The notes under the pieces are model-generated. The model had not been told where the DNA came from and made no database searches. It saw only the letters and a program-made list of their open reading frames with translations. From the NCBI RefSeq assembly GCF_003286085.1, contig NW_020825288.1, forward strand, positions 8,742,001 through 8,806,000: DNA of 64,000 nucleotides. The letters run 5' to 3'. Position numbers and translations under genes: made by a program. Shown in pieces: positions 26,071 to 38,406 of the stretch (position 1 is the first letter of the stretch; each line of letters opens with the position of its first letter). Source of the DNA: Drosophila persimilis (Eukaryota; Arthropoda; Insecta; Diptera; Drosophilidae).

Positions 26071-29000
26071 ATGAAGATAAGTGCGGGTGCACACTCGGAA
26101 ACGGATGGTGTGGGTGCCCAATCCAATTTATCGTTCAATGCTGATGGTACAGCTACCGGGGACGCGGCTGCAGGCAACGCCGAGTCCGTAGCATCCCAGA
26201 TAACGGAGCATCCAGAAAAGGTAAAGGAGAAGCGGAGAAAACGCAGCAAAATTGTGGCTCATGATGGCGACTCTGTGACAGAGTTCACCGAAAACGACTT
26301 GAATGGCTATTTGAGTCCGAAAAACGCGCCATTCGCCATAAAAAAACAGCAGCGTCTCTCAGGGTTGAACAGTAAGTACCCACTATGACACACTTTTACT
26401 TTTAATCGTTTTGCTCGTATGCTAATATGCTTTCTTGTGTGTGTTTGTGTGTGTATGCCTTACGTTAACAGGAAAGCGCGATTTAATTAATTTGCAGTCG
26501 GCATTGAGCCCCAAATACATTGGCTATGCGAATGCCAACTCCCCGACGCCATTGTCCGACTCGGACGACACTGTGCGCACAACGCGTCGTCGCTTCACTC
26601 AAGCAGCAGCCCTCAACAGCAGCAACAACAACAACCACTGCGAGCTGCAGCCCAGGGACAATGACGCGGCAACAGAATCACCAAAGACCTTGGAAGGGAC
26701 ACCGCTCCTAGATCGCAGTGATAGCAAAAACTACATAAGCCCCATCGATAAGCTTCTAATGAAAAATGGCGCCAGCTCGCCAAACAGCACAGGCTTTGAA
26801 ACAGATCCTGAAGACGTGGCACCTCTAGCCGCCCGCCTGCATCTGAGACGTAAACTGAAGCGGGCTGCAAAAACGAGTCCGCAGGAAGATCGGACAGAGG
26901 AAGCAGCGACTACAGAGATGATAGAACAGCTAGAGACGACTATAGAGATGGGAAAGAAGACAGAGGAAGGAGCGACTACAGAGATGGAAAAGCAGACAGA
27001 GGAAGCAGCGACTACAGAGATGATTAAAAAAAAAGAACCAACTTTAGTCACGGAAAATCAGACAGAGAAAGCAAATGACAAAATTGAAAAACAAAATGAA
27101 GAATCTACTTCTGAGACGGTAGAGCCCCCAGAGAAAGTTCCTTCTGTGAAGGAAGAGCCAATGGATATAACCGATTTACAACCAAAAGAAGTCTCCGATG
27201 CTAAAATCGAAGACACCGTCCCCTTCAGCACGGATGTAAACTCCGAGTCGGAGTCTCGGGCTTCTTCCTGCGATGTGGTCAGTAGCAGCAGGATTTCGTT
27301 GAGCAACGAAAACGCACAAGACTTGCCTGGCGAGCCTACCGATACGAGTAGAAAAACCATTGAATCCACTGACGAACCGAACGACCCTGACCCTGACCCA
27401 GACCCAGACTCTGAATCCGGGTTTGCCTTGCCAGCGGCAACATTAACAGACATGAAATCCCCTGGGGAGCTGAGCCCGACAGCCTTCCGGCAGCCCGAGG
27501 ACAACGGATACGTGAAGTCGCCATCTTCGGTGAGCCTGGACAGCGCCAAGGGTTTGTCTATAGTCACGGATCCGGGCTGGGGCACCTATCAGGTGGGTGA
27601 TCTGTATTGGGGCAAGGTATTTTCGTACTGCTTCTGGCCGTGTATGGTGTGCCCGGATCCGTATGGTCAGATTGTGGGCAACCTTCCGGCCCATCCGCAG
27701 CGCACATCGACGGACAACGCCCCCTTGCCCATCCAGGTGCATGTGCGCTTCTTTGCCGACAGCGGGCGGCGCAACTGGATTAAGCCCGAGAATCTCCTCA
27801 GCTTTGCCGGCCTCAAGGCATACGAGGAGCAGCGCGAGGAGGTGCGCATCAAGTATGGCAACAGGAGCGGCAAGTACCGAACCATGGTGCCCAAGCGGAC
27901 GAAACTAGATGTCTGGCGGCAGGCCATCGACGAGGCCCAGCTGGTGGCCCAAGTGCCCTACTCCGAGCGACTTGAGAAATTCTATCAGATTTATGAGAGC
28001 GTTGTGTGAGTAGACACGCCAAAGAGAGACCCAGAGACCACAGCTAATCAATGTCCCTTTTCGAATCATTTCAGAACCATTAACAAACAGAAACGGAAGC
28101 GCACCAACTCCATGACGACGCAGGACACGTCGGATGTGGGTAGCAGCCTGTACGACTCCACAGACAACTTGCATGCCAAGGCCCATCTGCAGCTGATGAA
28201 CGTGAAGCGCGAGCGCTCAGTGACGCCCGTAAGTCCCGCCTTCTCGCCCGTCAAGAAGAGTCAGATGCGTACCAAGCGACGAAAGCTGAGCAAAGGAGCT
28301 GAGGCGGAGACTGGCGGCGGCACCGTGCCATCGGAAAGTGTGGCAGGCGCGGAGAAGAATATCACTCCCTCCAATTCGGGGGGCACCTATGAGAATCCAG
28401 AGTTTCGTCAGCTATTCGATGCGATCCAGGAATATGTGATGGTCTATCGTCACGACGATAAAGTGGAAAAGGTGCTTCGGGCCGTTGTGGGCAATATCTG
28501 GTCATTGAAGCAGATCCAGTTGCGCGAACTAGAGCGAGAGTTGGCCTACGGCGAAATGGATCAGGAGCAGCTTGGATCGGCAGTCGTTGAACGGAAACGC
28601 GGCACCGGCACCACCCAGCGGCTGTCGAATCGCCTGAAAACGCTGGTGGAGCGACGAAGCCGTACACCAGTGGTTACGCCGAGTGGTACGCCGACACCCA
28701 CCGCCACCAGCACCATCGGTGGTGCGGAGATGCGTCTTTCGGAAATTTCCAAGCCGAAAAAGCCAGTGAATCGGCCCATCGAGGAGGTGGTCGAAGATAT
28801 ATTCCAGCTGGACAGCAAGTACCTATTCCGCGGCCTCCCCCGCGGCACCGTCTGTAAATATTGCTTCAAAACCGGCTCGAATCTGCTGCAGTGCTCGCGG
28901 ACCTGCCACAGCTGGATGCATGCCGATTGCCTGGAGAGCAAGAGGAATGGCCTGGCCGCATCCAAAAAGGAAGGATTGAAGCTTAAAGCTTTGGAAGATG

Positions 29001-31007
29001 TGTCTACATCCTCCTCCACCACGCCGCCCGTTCCCGCAGCGGAGCACATAACAGGCGATGCGCCAGACGCTTTAGCCACTATCGCTACTGCTGCACCGAC
29101 TGCTCCCACCTTTGAAGTGATCTGCCATGAGTGCAATGTGAACGGAGAAGCAAGCTGTTGCATTTGCCTTCAGGTGTTGCCGCCCGCATACCCCTCGCCG
29201 TCCCCCGGCTCGCCGCTGAAAGAAGGCTCAAGCGAAGCAAAGGAAGCCACGCCAGTGGACGGCACGATGATAATGTGTGGCCAAAACCTGTGCGGCCGCC
29301 AATACCACGCCGGATGCTGCAAATACTGGCCACAGGCGATCGCCAGCAGCTCACTGACCCGCTGCCCCCTGCACGTTTGCCACACGTGCGTCTCGGACAA
29401 TCCCCGTAAATTCCTACCGGTGGGCAGCAGCAAGCTTACGCGCTGCGTCAAATGCCCAGCCTCGTACCATCAGGACTCGCGCTGCATACCCGCCGGCAGC
29501 CGGATGCTGACCACCACGAACCTAATCTGCCCGCGACACAATGTGGCCAAGACCGATGCCCACTTGAATGTCCTGTGGTGCTTCATCTGCGTCAAGGGCG
29601 GGGAGCTGCTGTGCTGCGAGACCTGTCCCATTGCCGTGCACGCGGGCTGTCGCAAGGTACCGATCGAAAAGCACGAGAACTACATCTGCGAGGAGTGCGA
29701 GAGTGGACGACTGCCGCTCTATGGGGAGATCGTTTGGGCCAAATTCAACAACTTTCGCTGGTGGCCGGCCATAATCCTGCCGCCCACGGAGATACCGAAC
29801 AACATTCTCAAGAAGGCCCACGGCGAGAGTGAGTTTGTGGTGCGGTTCTTCGGCACTCACGATCACGGATGGATACCACGACGACGTGTCTACCTGTATA
29901 TCGAGGGAGATACTGGGGAGAAGCTAAAGCCCAGGTCGCAGCTGCACCGAAAATTCTATAACGGCATTGAGGAGGCCACGCGATTTCTGAAAATCACCAA
30001 GGCCAGGCGCCACGAGCAGATGGTGGCGCGCGGTATTAAGGTGAATCCGCCACCATATGTGAAAATCAAGATCAACAAGGCAGTGCCGCCGGTGAAGTTC
30101 GTCACGAATTCGGAGGAACACAGCACATGTGATTGCCGGCCCGAGGATGAGCATCCGTGCGGCGCCAACTCCAACTGCCTCAATCGGATGCTGTTCAACG
30201 AATGCCATCCGGAGTACTGTCGGTGCGGCGATCGATGCGAAAATCGCATGTTTGAGACCCGCAAATCGCCCCGCATGGATGTGGTCTATATGAATGCCCG
30301 CGGATTCGGGCTTGTCTGTCGTGAGCCCATCGCCGAGGGCGATTTCATCATCGAGTATGTGGGGGAGGTGATCAATCAAGAGGAGTTCCAACGGCGCATG
30401 CTCCGGAAGCAAAAGGATCGCGACGAGAACTTCTACTTCCTCGGCGTTGAGAAGGAGTTCATCATCGATGCCGGCCCAAAGGGAAATCTGGCCCGCTTCA
30501 TGAATCACTCATGCGAGCCCAATTGCACCTCACAAAAATGGACTGTCAACTGCACCCATCGTGTGGGACTCTTCGCCATTCAAGACATTCCAGCGGTAGG
30601 CATTGCCAGAAGAACGCACTCAAGTACATAATTCAAGCTAATATATTCATTTCATGTGCCAATGCAGGAGACGGAGCTGACGTTCAATTATCTGTGGGAT
30701 GATCTGCTGAATGACAAAAAGAAAGCCTGCCACTGTGGCTCGGAACGCTGTTCCGGGGAGATAGGCGGCAAGCTTAAAGATAAGGTAAAGTATTGGCCGT
30801 CTTTTGTTTCAGGCCAATCCTAGATTCCTAATCGATCTCTATCTCTGTATGCAGTCCAGCAATGTAAAGCTGAAGCAACAGCAACGCAGCAGAGGAGCTG
30901 CCATTCGAATCCATGTACCTCCGGCCAAGAAGGCAAAGAAGTCTGTTCCCAAGATCAAGCACGTGAGCGCCGACGATGAGCTCGAAGAGGCTAAAAAGGA
31001 TCAGTAA
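26071..31007 (+). CDS. Mes-4: Mes-4/NSD-type histone H3K36 methyltransferase
   Basis: Five exons (26071-26371, 26472-28005, 28075-30595, 30668-30784, 30855-31007) encode 1,541 aa. Domains in order: a disordered acidic N-terminus with a repeated EEAATTEM unit; a first PWWP domain ([18 protein letters not shown]); a cluster of PHD-type Cys/His fingers ([20 protein letters not shown] and later ones); a second PWWP ([19 protein letters not shown]); an AWS segment (CNEC-type cysteines, [15 protein letters not shown]); SET ([28 protein letters not shown], and ELTFNY after the intron); post-SET cysteines ([15 protein letters not shown]); and a short basic tail. SET catalytic motifs are intact. NSD enzymes place H3K36me2; fly Mes-4 is linked to Beaf-32 and to transcription and splicing. 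AATAAA follows at about 31206. Confidence 0.96.
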
Positions 31008-31630
31008 AACGGATGGAAGCGAGGATATTTTTTGTAATTTTTTTGTTTGTTTTGATGGCGCCGCTCTTTTATGGCTGGATGGATACCAACCGATGAGGAC
31101 GATATATACTATTTTTTATTACGCGCATATTTATTCATTTTATGTTACGTTTATCAGATACCCGACAAATGAGTGAGGTCACGCAAGAATTGGTTTTCAT
31201 TTCAAAATAAAACACGATACCATACGTAATGTTTTTAAGTCTTCTATTTGTCTAGGATATAAAATTATAAAGTTTATTCAATCAGTTCAGTATAGGAGTC
31301 GATTCTAGATATTTTGTATTGTATTTACTTTCATTTTGTTTGCTTTGCTATGCTTTGTTTTATGCCTTATGCTTTATGTATGTTAAATGATGTAAATGAA
31401 TTTGTTCATATATTTCGTTGGTTGTTAAAGCTAGCACTTTGGCATACATACATACTTACGTACGTATACGGGTAACTCTCGTATGACTATAAAACTAGAC
31501 ATATTTTAGTCGGTAAGATCTAGGAGTATGCACTGTAATCTTAAGTGGGGATATACATACACTATACACACACCACACGTCGAGCGAGTCGAGTCGAGTG
31601 CCAAAAATAAATCAACACCATATTGTTTGG
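31008..31630. other. Convergent 3' region, Mes-4 / mino
   Basis: This AT-rich region between two stop codons contains a Mes-4 polyadenylation signal and short TTTATG and GTACGTA repeats. Nothing coding is visible. Confidence 0.4.
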
Positions 31631-34372
31631 TTAGGGGTTGATCTGCAAGTAACCAGCATTTAATTTTGGCACAATGGCGTCTATCTTTTTGACAATCGTG
31701 TTGAGACTATCCCGCGACATCTCGTAGAGCGTGTTGAGAGAGATGAGGCGCATACCCTGCTGGTTGCACACCTCAATCACAGACCATTTCTCTAAAAGCT
31801 TCAGACAGTTGCGCACGGAATCGGTAGATATGCTTTCAGCTGTTCAAAATAGAAACGAAGTCAGACTTTACAGAGATCGGAGGTCGTTTGAAATACCCAC
31901 CATAGATGCAGCTTCCGCGCTTCACTTTGGCGGACAAATCGTTGATCACAAAGTTTATAAACTCTGACTCAAGCATTGAGTTTCGGTGAAGTATCTGCAG
32001 GGCTTGGGCCACCGTCAAGTATGTACAGGCGAACGGTGATAGCACCTCGCAGATGTTGCGCTGCTGCTGAAGTGTTTCGCTACAGAAAAGCAGCTTGGCA
32101 CCCTCATCATCGTTCTCGTTGTTCTCCACACACAGATAGTCGTCATCATCGTCGACGTCTATATGTTGTGCCAAGTTCCTGGCTCTATAGCTGTCTAGAG
32201 AATTGATCTCCTTATCCTAAAGAAGAACGTACAAAAATGTCAATAACTGCTGGACTTCGGTGGATATTTAGCTGTACCTCTTTTGGCAATCGAATGTAAT
32301 CACGGAACAACAGATCATTCAGATGATTATCTAGCAAGTTCTCCAATACTTGAGTGGGCTTGTTCAGTATGAACTCGTAGCGATATATCTGGCAGTTCTC
32401 CAGTGCCGCTTCAATCAGCTTCTTGCGCGATACGGCTGCCGCAGTGTTGGATGACCCCGGGGTCTCGGGTAGCAGCGAATGGAACGTAGTCATCAGAATC
32501 GAATTGAGGGCAAAGTGCGGGGCCAGCGCATTCGAGTAGTAGGCCAGCTCGATGACGCTCTCCACCGAGTCGACGGCACGAATGAACATGCGGCCGTTCT
32601 CGTTACGTGTGCGGGAAACCAGACCTAAAAAATGACAGCTGTATAAGGGGGAATTTCCGGGCTTGAGCTAATAGATACCTGAGCCTAGCAGCTCACAGGC
32701 GTACTCCAAGACATGCGAGGATTCGCCTGCGAACCCAATGTCCTTGCAGCCAGACAACGAATTGCGCAAATCGTCCAACGCTGCGGCCAGCAATTGTTCC
32801 TCGGCACCTTGGCGGTAGCGGGTGAGCAGCAGAAAGGCCAGCGCATTGGTGGACATCACAGATGTGGCAGCTGCACAGTCGAAGACTACCTGCCGCGAGA
32901 TGCTTTCGATGAGATTGCGATGCTCTTCACACACCACATCGGTGCCATAAAGCGAGGACGTCGATTGATTATGCTGCAGAGTTCTACAAGATTCAAGCGG
33001 TAAAATAAACTCGAAATTAGATCACAATGAGTGCGTACTTGACTACAGGCTTGTAGATCTTGGCACTGCCATCTTCGTTGGCGATTTGGTTGAACGAATT
33101 GACCAGCTCGCGTATCGAGTATGGTTCATTGAAGTCAATGCGCATGCGGCCGTACTTGGAGTTGAGCGCCTTCCAGATGCCTGAAATGGCCTTTGTGAAG
33201 GACTCTGGGATTTTCTTCTCTCCCTTCTGCTCGCGCACGAAGTTGCCATCGACAAGGCGTTCATAGTTGACCGAAACGGGGACTAGGAGAGCATCTGGAA
33301 TGCTGCCGTCCATGAAGGCATTCACAATCACAGAGAGGATGCCGCCCTTCGGCATGCACGGCTTGCCCGTGCGCGTTCGTCCGCCCTCGATAAAAAACTC
33401 AACATTGTGGCCCTGCTTCAGGGCATGGGTCAGGTATAGGTGGAGTGCCGCGCGATAGAGCACATCCTTCTTCCCCTCCACCGGATCGATTTTGCGCTTA
33501 ATGAAAAAGGCCCCAAGACCACGGAGCAGGCCACCAAAGACGGGAATCTGCAGGTTGTTGCCAGCGGCCACCAGGGGGCTGCGTATGTCGTTGTTGGTCA
33601 GAATAAAAGTGACCATGATGTAGTCCAAGTGACTGCGATGCAGTGGCACAAATATCAACGGTGTACCGGGCGACCGTTCCGATGCGGTTTTGAGCATTTC
33701 AATCTGTTTAGTGTTCGTCACGACGCCAGACAGGAAGCATGGCAACAGCTTGTACAGGATCCAAGAGGTAAAGGCGAGCAGGCCATTGTTTAAAGTGGAG
33801 CCCATTTCCTTCAGTATGGTGATGGCACGTTGCTCCTGTTTGCGCAAAATAGCTTGGTACGATATGCCCTTGCTCTCATCCTCCTCCTCCTGATCACCGC
33901 TAACGCTGCGCGTGAGCAGTCGATGGCCGTTTTGCGCATAGCGCTGCTCGCGCAGATCCTGTTCGGCAGCCTGCTTAATCGCAAGTTTCAGTGCGGGATC
34001 ATTGTGAACGATTTCGGTAACCTGCAGCGTGCGTGTTTAGGTCATTAATGGTACAAACTGGGGGCGCAGAGATCTCGCGACGCTTACCTGTCGGTATTCA
34101 AACTTTTCGCTGCGAAACACCTGCGCGACATAGGGGAAGATCACACCCCAATCAAAATAGCCCTTGAACGGTTTGTATCCAGCGTGCGGCGTCAGCTCCA
34201 GCATGTTCTGGGTGCCAATGCCATGTGCAACAGAGCTTTGCACTTTTGGCTCCTACAACGAGAACGAGATCAGGGAACACTGCGGTGATGCAATTGCTGT
34301 GCATATATCTGATGTTCGTGAATTAACTTTTACCTCAAACCAGCCACGAGCCTTAAATCCATCCAATGCCAT
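31631..34372 (-). CDS. mino: Glycerol-3-phosphate acyltransferase, mitochondrial GPAT type (minotaur)
   Basis: Seven exons on the minus strand (34372-34334, 34252-34088, 34021-33039, 32983-32679, 32624-32278, 32216-31901, 31839-31631) give 787 aa. All four acyltransferase motifs are intact: HRSHLDY (catalytic His/Asp), GGLLRGLGAFFIKRK, FFIEGGRTRTGK and LVPVSVNYERL. The motif set fits GPAT1/GPAM better than the peroxisomal DHAP acyltransferase. The enzyme makes lysophosphatidic acid on the outer mitochondrial membrane. Hydrophobic stretches (LLAFTSWILYKLLPCFLSGV) would anchor it. In fly ovary mino also acts in piRNA biogenesis, independent of catalysis. The first coding exon is short (13 codons); an in-frame stop lies further upstream, so MALDGFKARG is the likely start of this isoform. 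A possible alternative 5' exon lies at 34665-34779. Confidence 0.93.
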
Positions 34373-34664
34373 TATAAATATGAGATTCTTTCTTACGCGC
34401 TGCCAGTAATAGAGATTCGAAGTACAAAATATAACATTTCTGGCCCGGCTTTTTTCGTAAGCAACCAATCGACAGGTTATCGATTACGATTGGCAGGTGA
34501 CACCGGACTAGGTGGCAACGCAGGATAAAATATACAAATTCTCATTATTTGTAATTCATTGAATGGACAGGCTTATCGGCGATGACTGAGCATTTGCGTC
34601 ACAGTTTCGAGCTGAGGCAGGGTTCAAATGATGGCTTTGATGATAAGAGTCACGTCACACTTAC

Positions 34665-34779
34665 ATTCGTTGAGCGCAGCGTGACCAACAGATCGCTGCG
34701 TATGGTATTGATCTTCCCCAAAGACGTGCGGTAGCTCAGATTCAAATTGGGAAACAAGTTGGCGATAATGATGGGTGCC
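34665..34779 (-). other. Exon-like segment upstream of mino
   Basis: On the minus strand this 115-nt segment is bounded by a ttcgcag acceptor and an exact GTAAGT donor. Two of its three frames are open. One frame would join exon 2 of mino without a stop and would replace the short first exon. It could be an alternative or 5' UTR exon of mino. No first exon for it was found. Confidence 0.4.
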
Positions 34780-35380
34780 CTGCGAAGAACAAAACAATCA
34801 GTTATTATCAATTCTTAAGCATGTGTATTGCAGTCGCCTTGGTCTCCACTTAACCACCGATTGCTTCAAATCAGTAGCTCGCAATTAAAAATACAACACC
34901 TCTTTCGATTGCAGAGGGGTCTACAGTCCAACTTTGTTTGAGTTCAATACCCTATACTTCTGCACATGTGTATGTACATTGTACATACATATGTATGTGG
35001 ATTAAAGTTAGTATACATTTTAAAGTAAGTGCTTGTGGTAGCGCTGCTGATAAGTGATAGTTGCCTCATAAAATATGGCACAAAATTGAACTTTGAGCCG
35101 CCATTGTTGGATGGAATCATCGAAATAAAAAATCAGCTGATGCTACTTGTTTTCTGATACTAAATAAAATAATAATAAAAATGCCCATGAGCATTCTCAT
35201 AAACCAGATAAATGTCGCTAAGCTTTGAATTTTACCGCCCACACAGTGCTGCCAGATCACTGCAGATAGCTTTCCCTGTCCCAAGATCCGTTAGATTCTC
35301 CACTCCCCACTCCACTCTTAAACAGACGTCACGCCACCGAAAGCTTGTTAAAATCAAAGATATACACAACTGTCCTGGCG
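34780..35380. other. Intergenic region, mino / RING gene
   Basis: This is divergent upstream sequence with an AT-rich middle (ATGTGTATGTACATTGTACATACATATG, partly palindromic, near 34966). No strong core promoter motif is seen. Confidence 0.3.
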
Positions 35381-36079
35381 ATGTTTCGTGTGCACTGCAA
35401 CAAGTGCTCGAGGAGACGCGACGTTGAGCCGACCATACCGTTCCAACTCACGCGATGCCATCATATTATCTGTGGCCCCTGTCTAACAGTTTGCGCTGCC
35501 GAAAAGAAGTGCCCAATGTGCGAGCACCCACTGCAGACGATCGCCATTAGTCGGGACATGCCCATCGGTGTGGCCAACTATTTCCAGGACCCCACTAAAT
35601 TTCTGCAGCTCTACAGGAAGATAAGCAAGTTCCAAAGCGAGCAAAGATCATCCGACAACCTTCACTTCTGGCGCAGAGAGCAGCAACATGAAGAATTGCA
35701 GCTGAAGCTCAATGGCTACACCAAAATGGAGGCTCAGCTGAATCAGCAAACGAAGGTGGAGAAGAAACGCATCGCCGAACTACGCGAGTACATTGCTTTT
35801 CATGAACGTCCGGCGGTGGACAGCTTGGAAGCCAGCTTAAGTTCAAGCGAATATATAGCAGCCAGGGGCCGCAGCAACAGTCGCCACGGCCTCCGTCCCC
35901 GAACTCCCTCCGAGAACCCTACAACAGACAACACGCTATCGGATGACTTGGTGGAGAGTTTCTGTATGCACTCGGAAGTAGACTTTGGAACAAAGAAATC
36001 AAAGCATTCAATATCCACATCGACGCATCGCTCGTCCGTGAGAAACTCAGGCGGCCAGCGTCAGGACTTTCAAATTTAA
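35381..36079 (+). CDS. Zip3/RNF212-type meiotic RING protein (narya/nenya/vilya family)
   Basis: This is a single-exon gene of 232 aa. An N-terminal RING reads HCNKCSRRR, then CHHIICGPCL, then KKCPMCEHPL. It is followed by the family block LPTIAISRDMP-type sequence (here LQTIAISRDMPIGVANYFQD) and a coiled-coil at residues ~80-145 (FWRREQQHEELQLKLNGYTK). The C-terminal tail is Ser/Arg-rich and disordered. In flies narya, nenya and vilya act as SUMO/ubiquitin-ligase-like factors that form meiotic double-strand breaks and recombination nodules. The map position in this gene block suggests nenya, but I cannot separate nenya from narya on sequence alone, so no symbol is given. Confidence 0.85.
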   Translation: MFRVHCNKCSRRRDVEPTIPFQLTRCHHIICGPCLTVCAAEKKCPMCEHPLQTIAISRDMPIGVANYFQDPTKFLQLYRKISKFQSEQRSSDNLHFWRREQQHEELQLKLNGYTKMEAQLNQQTKVEKKRIAELREYIAFHERPAVDSLEASLSSSEYIAARGRSNSRHGLRPRTPSENPTTDNTLSDDLVESFCMHSEVDFGTKKSKHSISTSTHRSSVRNSGGQRQDFQI

Positions 36080-38263
36080 GTTAATTAAAGTATAGTGTAC
36101 TCATCGGTCGTTAGGTCCAACTAGTAATAATATTCATCTCATGTTGTGGAAAATTTGTATGGGATAAGCCAAGTGTTTTAGTGCTTTATATAAGTATAGT
36201 ATATATAATATATTGTGCGGGATCGCTGCGCGCGTACTCGACCTACCGTGACATTCGATTAAAGGTAATATTTATGGTTCTAAGCCAATTTTAGAAGCAG
36301 TTTTAGGTACTTCAGAAGGCATACGAGGTACTCTTTGTGACCCTCCAACGAGATGGGTTGATGGGGGGGAATGTGAGATTGCCTTACTGCCCGATTAAAC
36401 ATTCAGCAAGGTAAACAATAATACGATTCCGAAATCCTAATCAAATAATTGAGTGCTAATTTTACAGTCCGCAATCTACACACATTGGGAAAATACACTT
36501 TTTAATTACGATAATTGTTGCCAAGAGTATTCGGACGAACGGGTTGGTTCTTATCACAATTGCTGCAACAAAGACGGAGGCAGGAAGGCAAAGAGCTATG
36601 AAAAGTAAAATCAAAACGAGATGACCCCCAGATGCAGTCACCATCGCCAATCGGCGAAATGTTAGCACGTGGATGATGTGAGGAAATTTACATTTGTGGC
36701 TCGCGCGGTGTTAAATATGCAGACGAAGGGCTCGCTCGCTCGCGATGTGAGTCAGTCGATGCGGCAACCACCTGCGCGGCGGCAATTACAATATCAACAA
36801 CATGCCTATTTAGCATGCATTGGATAGCCCGTTCCGCGCTCGCTTTGGTGTCTATAAATAACGGCGCTTCTTCTTCCCAGCCCCCACCTGCGTCACGGAG
36901 CACATTACTTGAACTTGGCAGAAGAGGAACACACGTAGTACATACCGTAGGTACGGGTAGGATTTATTTGGCTTCCATCCACAGCCACTGTGGCCACCAA
37001 CACACAACACTCACCTCGTTTTCGCAAACACATAGTAGACGATGAGTGCAACTGATGCAATCTCTATGCCGCCGAGCAAAGAAATCTCAGCGACACGCTG
37101 GGCAAAGTTCAAGACAGTCGATAGCATGATTATGCTGATGCTTCCCCTGCCTTGCCTTGTCTTGTCTTGGTGTGGCTTCAACGGAATTTGTATTCAATCA
37201 GCCGCCGGCCAAGTGATCGGAAGTGCGTGGTGTCTCAGTGTCTCGGTGTCCAGAAGATGTGCGCCAGTGTCCCTTTCAGCAGAGCAGCTAGCTAGTACTT
37301 AATTATCGCCCAATGGCGGTGCAAAATATATGTAGATGATGCCCGGACCGTTCCGATTGCTGCTGCTGTACAAACAATAACAAAACGGCGCGCATTGAGC
37401 GTTGTTCCAGCGACGTTCCGCTCTCTTCTTGCTCTCTCCGGCTCTCGCCTGATGCTTGCTGATAGCTCCTCTCCGCTGCTCTCCTCTCCACTCCACTCTG
37501 TGCCTATGGTGGTGGGGGTTGTATTATTGCGTTCTACTCGAAATATAACCACACATCGCCCCTCGTGTCGCGACCCGCCATTCGTCGCCGACTGTGTTGT
37601 GCATAAAAAATATCGTATGATTCTGCGAATCTGCTCTGCTCTATTCCGATTTTGGTTTAATTTCTCTCGCACGAGATGTGACGGTGACGGACAAAACCAC
37701 CTTTTGGCTATCAGCATCCACCATCCACCGCAGTGTAGCGCAGCAAATTTTTATTGAAACAGCTGAACTTGTGCAGTCTTTAAAACCGGTTTTCCACTCT
37801 GCCACTAGTGTATGTGCTTTTTTCGCTGTTTCGTAGTTAATTGAATCAAATTCGCGTCCTTTCTTCTGCCTTTGTGCTGAGGGCTGATGGCTGAGGACGG
37901 TGCTTTATGCGCGACAGACGAGCGTCGGACCGTGCGGTTCGAGAGTACACAGTGGAATAACAGCGGCCGTCCACCGTTGACGCTTAATTAAATGCCAATT
38001 AACGTGTGACAGTAAGTCTGTATGCGCCCGCTCTGTATGCACATGCCACTGTACATATATTACGAGCAGAGTACTTATACACGACCGACCAAGATCGGCG
38101 GTGAACGAAGATAACCACAGCCGATTCCGTGGCATCCCGAAGGCGGCTGCTGCTGGCGTTATCACACACAGAGGCGTCAGAGAGCCAGCGATAGTGAGCT
38201 GATAACAGGGTCTCTCTCAATCGACGAGAGAGAGAGTGAGAAAGCGGAACGGAGCACAGCAAA
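36080..38263. other. Gene-poor region upstream of RpL4 locus
   Basis: These 2.2 kb carry no gene I can support. The part 36.7-38.26 kb is GC-richer and holds GAGAG runs (near 38225-38240), which fits a promoter with GAGA-factor sites for the exon-like segment at 38264. A 60-aa hydrophobic frame on the minus strand (about 36462-36644) is noted but not called. Confidence 0.35.
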
Positions 38264-38273
38264 ATGAGCAACA
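38264..38273 (+). other. Possible orphan first coding exon (MSN, then donor)
   Basis: A well-placed start (gcaaaATGAGC) is followed after ten coding bases by an exact GTAAGT donor, with GAGA repeats just upstream. This looks like the first coding exon of a plus-strand gene. No matching downstream exon was found: the next genes are RpL4 on the other strand and BCAS2, which has its own start and promoter. It may be a real first exon with distant partners, or a relic. Confidence 0.3.
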
Positions 38274-38406
38274 GTAAGTACTTATGGCCTAAGACTAAAT
38301 TGTTTAATCAGTAATTACTTTCGCACTGTATTATGAATAAAATTCATACAACTTTTGTTATTTATTATATAAAAGAGTGTGTCTGCATTACTTGGGGAAA
38401 GTAAGT

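Noticed and set aside
35212..35427. 71-aa frame overlapping the start of the RING gene
   Set aside because: Overlaps the well-supported RING coding sequence in another frame and has no homology features.
36462..36644. 60-aa hydrophobic frame on the minus strand (MVTASGGHLVLILLFIALCL start)
   Set aside because: Has two hydrophobic stretches, but no promoter, conservation or splice evidence; such short AT-rich frames arise by chance.
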